Shown here: piece by piece, positions 53,757 through 62,195 of the stretch | How positions within the stretch are numbered: position 1 is the first letter of the stretch | Layout of the letters: every line of letters begins with the position of its first letter | From: Bacillota bacterium | Lineage (GTDB): Bacteria > Bacillota > UBA4882 > UBA8346 | Direction of reading: 5' to 3' | Assembly (NCBI GenBank): GCA_023401925.1 | Contig: JAEXDA010000071.1 | Coordinates: 1-64,000 of the forward strand | Length of the DNA: 64,000 nucleotides | Notes under the pieces: model-generated | The model's database searches: none | Told to the model about the DNA's origin: nothing | Seen by the model: only the letters and a program-made list of their open reading frames with translations | Position numbers and translations under genes: made by a program

Positions 53757-53924
53757 AGCAGACATAAACATGACACAGAATTCGCCCGGCAACCGTTACT
53801 GTTTGGTGGAATTTGAATTTATAATCGGAAGTAATTAATTCCCATTTCAGTCAGAGATTCAAATATATATTGAGAATAGTTGACAATCTATAACAATTAC
53901 CTGACAAAATCTTAAAAATCATCA

Positions 53925-53953
53925 TTGCGAAATCAGTTTATCTGAGCTATAAT
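53925..53953 (+). promoter_or_regulatory. Promoter of livJ with a 5' leader hairpin
   Basis: TTGCGA at 53925-53930, 17-base spacer and consensus TATAAT at 53948-53953. The leader then forms AACAACTT/AAGTTGTT (53964-53971 with 53994-54001), an 8-bp stem right at the 5' end, ending about 8 bases before the ribosome site. It may protect the mRNA. Confidence 0.7.
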
Positions 53954-54022
53954 TTTCTTAATTAACAACTTGTATGATGGATTTCCTAATAATAAGTTGT
54001 TGAAAAATAAGGGGGTTGTTTT

Positions 54023-55159
54023 ATGAGTAAAGGAAAGATCCTTGTAGTTTTTATGGCTCTTGTTATGGTCTTCTCTTTAGTTACTGTATACGGTGCGGGC
54101 ACTATTAAACTTGGTGCCATTCAGCCCATCAGCGGTCAGGTTTCCGCATACGGAACGCAGACCCGGGATGCTATTATGTTGGCAGTGAGCGAGATCAATG
54201 CCAAAGGCGGCGTATTGGGTAAGAAAATTGAAATGGTTGTTGAGGATGATGAAGCTAGTCCTGATAAATCAATGAACGCTATTAAAAAGCTGGTTGCCAG
54301 GGATAAAGTTACCGGTATCGTGGGAGCTTTGACCAGCAAATGCTCCTTGGCAATTACCGAATACGCACAGGCGAAGAAGATTATTATGATTTCACCTTCT
54401 TCGACAAACGACACGGTGACCGATGCGGGTGATTACATATTTAGGGCTTGTTACAAGGATTCGTTCCAGGGCGAAGTTGTAGCACAGTTTTCCCATGAGA
54501 CTCTTAAAGCGAAACGAGCAGCAATCTTATATGATATTACCAACGATTATTCCAAAGGATTAACCACAAACTTTACTCAAAAGTTTAAAGCGCTCGGTGG
54601 TGAAATTGTCGCAACTGAAACCTACAGCACCAATGATAAAGATTTCAATGCCCAATTAACCAAAATTAAGGCCACGAAGCCGGAAGTTTTATTTATTCCG
54701 GACTACTACAGTACCATTTCGTTAATTGCTAAACAAGTAAGAGCTCAAGGCATGACCATTCCGATGGTTGGAGCGGATGGCTGGGATGAAATCACTAATA
54801 ACGCTGGTGATGAAGTATTAAATTGCTACTACAGCAATCACTATTCACCTGAAGCGAACGATCCGGAAGTCAAAAATTTCGTGAAGAAGTATGAAGCCAA
54901 ATATAAGATCACTCCGAATGCATTAGCTGCTCTGGGATATGATGCTACCTATATCTTGGCAGAAGCAATTCAGAAAGCTGGTTCGATCCAGCCCGAAAAA
55001 ATTAAAGCGGCGATGATGAAAACCAATCGTAAATTCGTAACGGGCCGTATTAAATTTGATGCCAAACGAAATCCTGTTAAGTCCGCAATTATGTTAGAAA
55101 TCGTCAAAGGCGCGGATGGTAAATTGGCAACCAAATATGCAGGAACAGTTAATCCGTGA
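54023..55159 (+). CDS. livJ: Branched-chain amino acid ABC transporter substrate-binding protein
   Basis: 378 aa. Signal peptide near 1-22 (I-L-V-V-F-M-A-L-V-M-V-F-S-L-V-T-V-Y-G-A), no lipobox. Periplasmic-binding type I fold: I-K-L-G-A-I-Q-P-I-S-G near 25-35, L-G-K-K-I-E-M-V-V-E-D-D near 62-73, and G-A-L-T-S-K-C-S-L near 97-105. It delivers Leu/Ile/Val or similar amino acids to the Liv permease. AGGGGG precedes the ATG. A strong hairpin separates it from livH, giving extra binding protein. Confidence 0.92.
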   Translation: MSKGKILVVFMALVMVFSLVTVYGAGTIKLGAIQPISGQVSAYGTQTRDAIMLAVSEINAKGGVLGKKIEMVVEDDEASPDKSMNAIKKLVARDKVTGIVGALTSKCSLAITEYAQAKKIIMISPSSTNDTVTDAGDYIFRACYKDSFQGEVVAQFSHETLKAKRAAILYDITNDYSKGLTTNFTQKFKALGGEIVATETYSTNDKDFNAQLTKIKATKPEVLFIPDYYSTISLIAKQVRAQGMTIPMVGADGWDEITNNAGDEVLNCYYSNHYSPEANDPEVKNFVKKYEAKYKITPNALAALGYDATYILAEAIQKAGSIQPEKIKAAMMKTNRKFVTGRIKFDAKRNPVKSAIMLEIVKGADGKLATKYAGTVNP

Positions 55160-55214
55160 TTTTTTAGGATTTAATATTGAAAAAAACTTAAGAATCGGTT
55201 ATAAATGAACTAGG

Positions 55215-55249
55215 ATAATGGGAGAATCGAAATTCTCCCATTATTTATG
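55215..55249 (+). terminator. Attenuating terminator between livJ and livH
   Basis: A 13-bp perfect stem (55215-55227 with 55232-55244) with a CGAA tetraloop, followed by TTATG. It lies after livJ and probably allows partial read-through into livHMGF. Confidence 0.82.
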
Positions 55250-55373
55250 ATAGATCTGTTGCAAGGAAGTTCCAAGATAGTTCTTTACAAATCTTTGCAG
55301 ATCCGTTAGTCGTGGAGAGATTTATCAATCATGCACATACGCGGGAAGATATTGCTTATTAAGGGGTGGTCCT

Positions 55374-56276
55374 ATGGGATTTGCACAAGAATTTTTACAA
55401 CAAATTGTAAACGGAATATCGTTAGGAAGTATTTACGCCCTCATTGCTCTTGGGTACACCATGGTTTACGGAATTGCCCAATTGATTAACTTTGCCCACG
55501 GAGACTTGCTGATGCTCGGTGCATTTACCGGATTTTTTATCTTAATTGCTTCAACGGTCACCCCATTAACTTTTATACTAGCATTTGTTGTTGCAATGAT
55601 CGTATGTGCGTTCATTGGAATTTTAATGGAAAGAACTTGTTATAAACCTTTAAGAAGTGCTCCTCGGATCAATGGCTTGATTACTGCAATTGGGGTATCC
55701 TTCTTTTTGGAAAATGGAGCGCGGGTTTTTCCGCCGATTGGGCCAAACCCTAAGCAATTTCCCATTCTACCCAATAAATTTAGTTTAACGATTTTTGGGG
55801 TTGACATTAGTCAAACCCAGATCATTGTACTTTTGGTATCGGTTTTATTAATGTTTTTGCTTAATTATATAGTTAATTATACCAAGGTCGGCAAAGCGAT
55901 GCGGGCTGTTTCTTTTGACAGGGGAGCCGCATACTTAATGGGAATAAACGTTAATATCATTATTTCCTTTACATTTGCGATTGGTTCAGCTTTAGCCGCT
56001 GCAGCGGGTATTTTATTTGCAAGTGCTTATCCTCAGGTCGAACCGTTAATGGGCATGATGCCGGGTTTGAAAGCCTTTGTAGCTGCTGTTTTAGGTGGTA
56101 TTGGTAGCATTCCCGGAGCTATGATTGGTGGATTTATCTTGGGAATTGCAGAAACCTTGACCAAAGGTTTTATTTCTTCACAAATGGCAGATGCGATCGC
56201 TTTTGGGATTCTAATCGTTATTTTAATTGTCAAACCAGCCGGAATTATGGGCCGCAATATTAGTGAAAAGGTATAA
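55374..56276 (+). CDS. livH: Branched-chain amino acid ABC permease LivH
   Basis: 300 aa with about eight predicted helices. Family segments are G-S-I-Y-A-L-I-A-L-G-Y-T-M-V-Y-G near 17-32, N-F-A-H-G-D-L-L-M near 38-46 and F-V-A-A-V-L-G-G-I-G-S-I-P-G-A near 233-248. AAGGGGTGG precedes the ATG. Confidence 0.95.
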   Translation: MGFAQEFLQQIVNGISLGSIYALIALGYTMVYGIAQLINFAHGDLLMLGAFTGFFILIASTVTPLTFILAFVVAMIVCAFIGILMERTCYKPLRSAPRINGLITAIGVSFFLENGARVFPPIGPNPKQFPILPNKFSLTIFGVDISQTQIIVLLVSVLLMFLLNYIVNYTKVGKAMRAVSFDRGAAYLMGINVNIIISFTFAIGSALAAAAGILFASAYPQVEPLMGMMPGLKAFVAAVLGGIGSIPGAMIGGFILGIAETLTKGFISSQMADAIAFGILIVILIVKPAGIMGRNISEKV

Positions 56277-56291
56277 CATGAGGTGAAGCAG

Positions 56292-57290
56292 ATGAATACG
56301 AAAAAGAAAAATTTCCTAATTCCATTTGCTATAGTAATTGCAGGGGCGATTATTATAGTAGCTTTAATGTATTTGGGAATTTTAGATGAATATACCGCCC
56401 AGATTTTAACTTTTGCTGCTATTAATGTGATTGTGGCATTGGGATTAAATTTAATATCGGGATTCACCGGTCAATTAGCTCTGGGACATGCGGGTTTTAT
56501 GGCAATTGGCGCATATTCTACCGCTATTTTAATCATGAAGGTTCATATGCCTTTATTCCCTGCGATATTAATCGGTGGAGTTATTACAGCTTTTTTTGGG
56601 ATAATCATTGGCTTCCCAACATTAAGACTTAAAGGCGATTATTTGGCTATCGTTACCCTTGGCTTTGGTGAGATTATCCGGGTGATTATGGTTAATTTGG
56701 AAAGCCTGACCGGTGGTGCGGCTGGTCTGAAAGGGGTTCCTTCTTTTAGTAGTGATATTAATTTGAGCCCTATCATCTCCTTTGTATGGGTATACTTTTT
56801 TATGGCAGCTGTGATTGTATTGGTTAGTAATTTAATTAAGTCATCCCAAGGTCGTGCCATCGTATCCATTCGGGAAGATGAAATTGCTGCAAATTCAATG
56901 GGAATTAATGTATTTTATTATAAAATGTTTGCCTTTACCCTCTCGGCATTTATTGCAGGGATTGGCGGCGGATTATATGCCTTATTGTTTGGCTATTTAA
57001 ATCCAACGATGTTTACTTGGTTAAAATCGATGGATTTTTTGATGATCGTCGTATTAGGCGGTATGGGCAGTATTGTCGGAACGGTAGCCACGGGATTTAT
57101 TCTCACCTATCTTCAAGAATTTCTACGAATATTACAGGATTACCGTTTGGTAATTTACCCTTTGATTTTAATTTTTATCATGCTCTTTAAGCCAACAGGT
57201 CTTATTGGAATTGTTGAAGATTTGAAAAAGTGGGTAAAAAAGACATTCCTTAATAGACAAGGCGCTATGAAAGCAGGTGGCCACGAATGA
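56292..57290 (+). CDS. livM: Branched-chain amino acid ABC permease LivM
   Basis: 332 aa. G-F-T-G-Q-L-A-L-G-H-A-G-F near 56-68 and G-D-Y-L-A-I-V-T-L-G-F-G-E near 113-125 are the family marks. ATG 56292 follows GAGGTGA at 5 bases; the GTG at 56283 is within that site. The 3' end overlaps livG by 4 bases (ATGA). Confidence 0.95.
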   Translation: MNTKKKNFLIPFAIVIAGAIIIVALMYLGILDEYTAQILTFAAINVIVALGLNLISGFTGQLALGHAGFMAIGAYSTAILIMKVHMPLFPAILIGGVITAFFGIIIGFPTLRLKGDYLAIVTLGFGEIIRVIMVNLESLTGGAAGLKGVPSFSSDINLSPIISFVWVYFFMAAVIVLVSNLIKSSQGRAIVSIREDEIAANSMGINVFYYKMFAFTLSAFIAGIGGGLYALLFGYLNPTMFTWLKSMDFLMIVVLGGMGSIVGTVATGFILTYLQEFLRILQDYRLVIYPLILIFIMLFKPTGLIGIVEDLKKWVKKTFLNRQGAMKAGGHE

Positions 57291-58075
57291 GTGTTCTTAA
57301 TGCCAAAAGTATTTCCATATTTTTCGGAGGGTTAAAGGCGGTGTCGGATTTTAATCTGAAAATCGAGTCCGGTGAATTGATTGGTTTAATCGGCCCCAAT
57401 GGTGCAGGCAAAACTACTATTTTTAATATGATTACCGGTGTTTATACTCCTTCGGAAGGCGAAATTCTTTTTAACACCGGAAATGAATTGAAGAACATTA
57501 ATAAACTAAAGCCTTATCAAATAACAAAAATGGGTTTAGCCCGGACTTTCCAAAATATTCGACTTTTTAAAAACTTGTCTGTACTTGAGAATGTGCGAAT
57601 CGCTTTTCATTTTCAGGTACGTTATAATGCAATACAGTCCATCTTACGAACACCTGCCTTTTATAAAGAAGAAGAAGAAATAACACAAAAGGCTATGGAC
57701 TTACTGGAAATTTTTAATATTCATCATAAAAGTAAGGAATTGGCGAAAAATCTGCCGTATGGCGAACAACGCAAATTGGAAATTGTGAGAGCTCTGGCTA
57801 CAAACCCACGTTTGTTGTTATTGGATGAACCGGCTGCCGGAATGAACCCTCAAGAAACCAAGGACTTAATGCAATTGATCCAATTCATTCGGACTAAGTT
57901 CAAATTGACGATACTTTTAATTGAGCATGATATGAATTTGGTAATGGGTATATGTGAACGAATTGTGGTTGTTGATTACGGACAGATCATTGCGGAAGGA
58001 TTACCCGCAGAAATTAGTAAAAATCCTATGGTTATTAAAGCGTACCTCGGTAAGGAGGTGGGTGCCGATGCTTAA
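57287..58075 (+). CDS. livG: Branched-chain amino acid ABC ATPase LivG
   Basis: 262 aa. Walker A G-P-N-G-A-G-K-T-T at about 36-44, ABC signature degenerate as L-P-Y-G-E-Q-R near 155-161 (typical of LivG), Walker B L-L-L-L-D-E-P near 176-182. It overlaps livM by 4 bases and ends inside livF. Confidence 0.95.
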   Translation: MSVLNAKSISIFFGGLKAVSDFNLKIESGELIGLIGPNGAGKTTIFNMITGVYTPSEGEILFNTGNELKNINKLKPYQITKMGLARTFQNIRLFKNLSVLENVRIAFHFQVRYNAIQSILRTPAFYKEEEEITQKAMDLLEIFNIHHKSKELAKNLPYGEQRKLEIVRALATNPRLLLLDEPAAGMNPQETKDLMQLIQFIRTKFKLTILLIEHDMNLVMGICERIVVVDYGQIIAEGLPAEISKNPMVIKAYLGKEVGADA

Positions 58076-58808
58076 TCATTTATCGATGCTTAATCATTCA
58101 AATATGCTTGCAGTGAAAAATTTAAATGTTTATTATGGAACCATCCATGCACTCCATGATGTTGGTTTTGAAGTAGCCGAAGGAGAAATCGTCACTCTAA
58201 TCGGAGCAAACGGAGCAGGGAAAACTACAATTCTTCATAGCCTATCGGGGCTAATACCCAGCAAAGCCGAAGATATTACTTTTATGAATCAAACTTTGAT
58301 TGGTGTTTCGGCCAACAAGATCGTTGAAAGAGGATTAGCTCAAGTCCCGGAAGGCCGGCGGATTTTTGCCAATTTATCGGTAATGGAAAATTTGGAGATG
58401 GGCGCATATACCAGACGGGATAAACATAATGTTAAAAAAGACTATGAACAGGTATTCTCCAGTTTTCCGCGTTTGAAAGAGAGGATACATCAAATAGCCG
58501 GGACATTAAGCGGCGGCGAACAACAAATGTTGGCCATTGGTAGGACTTTGATGTCCCGTCCTAAATTAATGTTAATGGATGAACCTTCGATGGGATTAGC
58601 GCCTCTACTTGTGAAAGAAATCTTTTCGATCATTGAGGAAATTAATAAAAACGGAACGACGATCTTGCTTGTTGAGCAAAATGCCCATATGGCGCTTTCA
58701 ATAGCCCACCGTGCCTACGTATTGGAAACCGGTAAAATTGTATTGGAAGGGCCGGCTGGAGAATTGGCCCAAAATGAGCAAGTAAAGAAAGCTTATCTGG
58801 GCGGTTGA
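58068..58808 (+). CDS. livF: Branched-chain amino acid ABC ATPase LivF
   Basis: 246 aa. Walker A G-A-N-G-A-G-K-T-T near 46-54, signature L-S-G-G-E-Q-Q near 148-154 and Walker B L-M-L-M-D-E-P near 167-173. Start ATG 58068 follows AAGGAGGTGGGTG; a second ATG at 58086 and a third at 58104 arise from an 18-base duplication of the start region (ATGCTTAATCATT repeated). It overlaps livG by 8 bases. Confidence 0.95.
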   Translation: MLNHLSMLNHSNMLAVKNLNVYYGTIHALHDVGFEVAEGEIVTLIGANGAGKTTILHSLSGLIPSKAEDITFMNQTLIGVSANKIVERGLAQVPEGRRIFANLSVMENLEMGAYTRRDKHNVKKDYEQVFSSFPRLKERIHQIAGTLSGGEQQMLAIGRTLMSRPKLMLMDEPSMGLAPLLVKEIFSIIEEINKNGTTILLVEQNAHMALSIAHRAYVLETGKIVLEGPAGELAQNEQVKKAYLGG

Positions 58809-58881
58809 AGAAAAGTTCTAAAGAAAAATCTTGCTATGCCGAATTTAATATTATAAACAAATATTAAAGGGGGTCGCAGGT

Positions 58882-59523
58882 ATGTTTGTGAAAGATCGAA
58901 TGACGGAAAACCCGGTTACTATTAAAGATTCAGCTCCTGTCATCGAAGCCGGTGAAATATTTCGCAAGAATAATTTTGCCAGGCTTCCGGTTATGCATGA
59001 TGAAAAATTAGTAGGGATTATTACTCAAGATGACCTTTTAAAAGTGAGTCCGTCGCAAGCAACGACCCTCAGTGTTTGGGAATTAAATTATGTTTTATCC
59101 AAATTATTGGTTAAAGATGCCATGACGAAGAATCCGATAACGATAAACCCAAATGTCACTTTGGAAGAAGCCGCTTTATTGATGAGGGAAAAAGGGGTTG
59201 GTGCCCTGCCAGTTGTCGAACAGGATAAACTGGTTGGAATTATCACCGAGTCGGATATATTTGATGCTTTCATCGATCTGATGGGGTTAAAGAGAATTGG
59301 CACCAGGATTTCCATTGATCTGGAAGATCGGGTTGGTGCAATTGCCCAAATAACGGATTTATTTCGGGCAGAAAGTATCAACATTGTTTCGTTGGCGCTA
59401 TTTCACCGGGATCATAGTTCGGGAGAACTAGTATTAAGACTTGATAGTCCTCAATCGCAAGCAATCGTTGAAAAGTTAAAAGCAAAGGGCTACAAAGTAC
59501 TTCATGTTTCCACATGGAACTGA
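58882..59523 (+). CDS. CBS-CBS-ACT protein (AcuB-like)
   Basis: 213 aa. Two CBS motifs (about 1-60 and 75-135; V-K-D-R-M-T-E-N-P-V-T and V-K-D-A-M-T-K-N-P-I-T starts) form a Bateman module for adenosyl ligands, joined to an ACT domain (about 142-213; D-R-V-G-A-I-A-Q). It may read both nucleotide and amino-acid state, and its place after livF suggests regulation of branched-chain amino-acid uptake or use (inference). Promoter or terminator between it and livF is unclear. AAAGGGGG precedes the ATG. Confidence 0.85.
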   Translation: MFVKDRMTENPVTIKDSAPVIEAGEIFRKNNFARLPVMHDEKLVGIITQDDLLKVSPSQATTLSVWELNYVLSKLLVKDAMTKNPITINPNVTLEEAALLMREKGVGALPVVEQDKLVGIITESDIFDAFIDLMGLKRIGTRISIDLEDRVGAIAQITDLFRAESINIVSLALFHRDHSSGELVLRLDSPQSQAIVEKLKAKGYKVLHVSTWN

Positions 59524-59578
59524 TTCTTCGTAAATTCTTTTTATTTCAAGAACGATTCATAGTAATTGTGTTGTTAAA

Positions 59579-59670
59579 GGGGTTGTCTTAAAATAAATTG
59601 CAAGGTAGAGGATATACAATATATATAAATCGCCTATTGAAAGGCTATATATATTGTATATCTTATTGTT
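59579..59670. mobile_element. MITE-like palindromic element, copy 2
   Basis: Begins GGGGTTGTCTTAAAATAA (59579-59596), like copy 1 at 44607. Inside is a perfect 17-bp stem, 59611-59627 with 59646-59662, around a loop with TCG-C-CTATTGAA, the same loop seen in copy 1 in reverse. The right terminal repeat is not clearly present, so this copy may be degenerate or its end lies further on. It fills the 59524-59802 spacer. Confidence 0.6.
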
Positions 59671-59802
59671 TTTTATAGTGAATCTAAAAGCAATTTTTAA
59701 AGCAGCTGAGGGAAAAGTGAAAATGAGAAGCGGAATAAAATTTACAACTGTTTCTTCAAACGGTTACTTGGAATAATTGATTGCTATAGCAGGAGGCTAA
59801 GG

Positions 59803-61098
59803 ATGTCAAGAGCAGCAAAAATATATATATTGATTATTTGTTTTGCGATGATTTTTGTTTTAGGTACCGGAGTGAATACCGCAAGAACCAAAAATCCCCA
59901 AGGCAACCGTCAATTTGGGTGGTTACCTTCTATGAGCGGGGCATTGGACATTCGACTTCGGGAACCCTTAGGAGAAACTCACGAAATGATGAGTATCAAT
60001 GATAGTGAAAATGGAATGGACGATAATGAGTTACCGCCTGTACCCGAGCCGGCCGTTGTCAAAGGCGTTTACTTAACCAGCTGGATTGCGGGAACAAAAG
60101 CTTTCAATCAGGTGGTAGATTTTATTCACAAAACCGAAGTGAATTCATTGGTTATTGATGTAAAAGATGATACCGGTATGGTTAGTTACCCCAGTAAAGT
60201 GCCACTGGTCAACTCAATCGGTTCCAGTTATAAAAAATATGATCCTGAAAAAATTATGACTGTATTAAAACAGAATCGAATTTATCCCATTGCGCGAATC
60301 GTGGTTTTTAAGGATCCGTATCTAGCCAAACATCGCCCTGATTTAGCGGTCAAAAGCTCAGACGGTGGGTTGTGGCATGATTATAAAGGCTTAAATTGGG
60401 TTGATCCTTATAATAAAGAGGTTTGGGACTATAATATAAGTATAGCCAAAGAAGCAGTTAATCAGGGCTTCCGTGAAATTCAATTTGACTATGTACGTTT
60501 TACAAGTGATGGAAATATTCGGGATTGCAGGTATCCAAAGATAGATGGACGTGTTAAATCCGACGTCATAAGGGATTACTTAAAATACGCATATCAAGAG
60601 TTAAAACCGCTTGGAGTAAAAATCTCAGCGGATGTTTTCGGATTGACCTGCTCAGCTCAGGATGATATGGGAATAGGGCAAGTAATGGAAAAGGTAGCCG
60701 AGGGCGTGGATGTTATTTGTCCAATGGTTTATCCATCCCATTATTATCGCGGACAATATAATATCGCGGACCCGGATAGCAGACCTTATGAGACTGTTTA
60801 TAAAAGCCTGACGGATGCCCAACAGAAAATCGCAAATGTATCTCGGAAAGTGATCATTCGTCCCTGGCTTCAAGACTTTTCGCTCAGGAATCGCTATGGT
60901 AGGGAACAGTTGCTGGAACAGATCAAGGCTGTAGAAAATTCCGGTCTTAAGGAATGGATATTTTGGAATCCGAGTAGCCGCTATGATTACCATAAATACC
61001 GTTTGAAAAATGAAGTGCTTGTTGAGGGAGCTGCGCCTAATGCGGAGATAAAATCGGATTTAGATCTTAAGCCTTCTGCAGCAACAACAAGTCCATAA
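59803..61098 (+). CDS. Exported DUF4015 putative glycoside hydrolase
   Basis: 431 aa. An N-terminal hydrophobic segment near 5-24 is followed by a linker and a TIM-barrel-like domain from about 88: V-K-G-V-Y-L-T-S-W, V-I-D-V-K-D-D-T-G near 124-132, I-A-R-I-V-V-F-K-D-P near 163-172 and E-I-Q-F-D-Y-V-R-F near 225-233. The Asp/Glu positions fit a hydrolase of the GH13-like clan (family memory), with substrate unknown. A GGAGG site lies upstream. The C-terminal 25 residues are polar and low complexity. Confidence 0.85.
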   Translation: MSRAAKIYILIICFAMIFVLGTGVNTARTKNPQGNRQFGWLPSMSGALDIRLREPLGETHEMMSINDSENGMDDNELPPVPEPAVVKGVYLTSWIAGTKAFNQVVDFIHKTEVNSLVIDVKDDTGMVSYPSKVPLVNSIGSSYKKYDPEKIMTVLKQNRIYPIARIVVFKDPYLAKHRPDLAVKSSDGGLWHDYKGLNWVDPYNKEVWDYNISIAKEAVNQGFREIQFDYVRFTSDGNIRDCRYPKIDGRVKSDVIRDYLKYAYQELKPLGVKISADVFGLTCSAQDDMGIGQVMEKVAEGVDVICPMVYPSHYYRGQYNIADPDSRPYETVYKSLTDAQQKIANVSRKVIIRPWLQDFSLRNRYGREQLLEQIKAVENSGLKEWIFWNPSSRYDYHKYRLKNEVLVEGAAPNAEIKSDLDLKPSAATTSP

Positions 61099-61126
61099 TA
61101 GAGTGTGAAATATAGAATAAATTTAT

Positions 61127-61155
61127 TTGCCTTTCTGAAAACGTTCTGGTATAAT
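61127..61155 (+). promoter_or_regulatory. Promoter of rplM-rpsI
   Basis: TTGCCT at 61127-61132, 17-base spacer, TG-extended consensus TATAAT at 61150-61155. Confidence 0.75.
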
Positions 61156-61162
61156 ATAAAAG

Positions 61163-61258
61163 TCGTAAATTTATATACGACCCTTTTTTCTCAAACAGTT
61201 TATGTTTTGTGTCAGATGACTGATTGAGAAATTTACAGCATTCATGCAGGGGGGAATT
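61163..61258 (+). promoter_or_regulatory. Candidate L13 leader (autoregulatory structure)
   Basis: The leader forms TTTCTCAA with TTGAGAAA, with internal pairing between. It lies between the rplM promoter and its ribosome site GCAGGGGGG, the position of the Firmicutes L13-binding leader. The match is by position and general fold; I cannot run a covariance search. Confidence 0.4.
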
Positions 61259-61263
61259 TTAAA

Positions 61264-61698
61264 ATGTCAACTTATTTAGCTAAGCCCGGCGAAGTCCAAC
61301 GTAAGTGGTACGTAGTGGATGCCGAAGGAAAGACCTTGGGTAGATTGGCCTCAGTTGTTGCCTCTGTTCTTCGCGGAAAAAACAAACCTGAATTTACTCC
61401 TAACGTTGACTGTGGTGATCATGTCATTATTATCAATGCTGAGAAAATTGAGTTAACCGGAAAAAAGATGGTTGAAAAAATTCATTACACCCATTCTATG
61501 TATCCGGGTGGGTTAAAGGCCTTATCTTATGGTAAACTGCTTCGAGAGAAACCGGAATATGCACTTACGAAAACGATTTGGGGTATGCTTCCTCATAACC
61601 GCTTAGGTCGGCAAATGATTAAGAAATTGCGAGTTTATCGTGGTTCCGAGCATCCTCATCAAGCTCAAGTACCAGAAAAACTCGAGGTTAAGGCCTAA
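61264..61698 (+). CDS. rplM: 50S ribosomal protein L13
   Basis: 144 aa. Signature segments are R-K-W-Y-V-V-D-A near 14-21, G-R-L-A-S near 27-31, G-M-L-P-H-N-R-L-G near 111-119 and L-R-V-Y-R-G-S-E-H-P-H near 126-136. GGGGGG precedes the ATG. rpsI follows after 18 bases. Confidence 0.97.
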   Translation: MSTYLAKPGEVQRKWYVVDAEGKTLGRLASVVASVLRGKNKPEFTPNVDCGDHVIIINAEKIELTGKKMVEKIHYTHSMYPGGLKALSYGKLLREKPEYALTKTIWGMLPHNRLGRQMIKKLRVYRGSEHPHQAQVPEKLEVKA

Positions 61699-61716
61699 GA
61701 AAGGAGGAGAAAATAT

Positions 61717-62127
61717 ATGCCACGCGCTAAAAAAACAAGTAAATCAGTTTTTTATGGAACAGGTCGAAGAAAGTGTTCAATTGCTAAAGTCAGATTAGTA
61801 TCCGGTCAGGGAAATATTATTGTAAACGGTAAGCCGGTAATGGATTATTTCGGTCGTAAAGTTCTTGAACTTATCGTTAAACAACCTCTATCAGTGACGA
61901 ATACTGAAGGAAAATATGATGTTTTAGCCAGTGTTCATGGTGGCGGCACCAGTGGTCAAGCTGGGGCTGTACGGCATGGAATCGCCCGTGCTTTACTTAA
62001 AGTGGAGGATGAGTTTCGTTCCCCTTTAAAAAAGGCTGGATTTTTGACTCGTGACCCTCGAATGAAGGAAAGACGTAAATATGGGTTGAAGAAGGCCCGT
62101 AAAGCTCCACAGTTTTCTAAACGTTAA
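61717..62127 (+). CDS. rpsI: 30S ribosomal protein S9
   Basis: 136 aa. G-T-G-R-R-K-C-S-I-A-K-V-R near 15-27, G-G-G-T-S-G-Q-A-G-A-V-R-H-G-I-A-R-A near 75-92 and the basic C-terminus ending P-Q-F-S-K-R, which contacts the P site. AAAGGAGGAG precedes the ATG. Confidence 0.97.
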   Translation: MPRAKKTSKSVFYGTGRRKCSIAKVRLVSGQGNIIVNGKPVMDYFGRKVLELIVKQPLSVTNTEGKYDVLASVHGGGTSGQAGAVRHGIARALLKVEDEFRSPLKKAGFLTRDPRMKERRKYGLKKARKAPQFSKR

Positions 62128-62139
62128 TGATACAAATTT

Positions 62140-62170
62140 AAACACGACTTTAAGTCGTGTTTTGTTTTAT
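62140..62170 (+). terminator. Terminator after rpsI
   Basis: AAACACGAC at 62140-62148 pairs with GTCGTGTTT at 62154-62162 around TTTAA, followed by TGTTTTAT. It overlaps the region just upstream of the next gene's ribosome site. Confidence 0.75.
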
Positions 62171-62195
62171 GCCGGATTTTTTTTGGAGGATAAAT

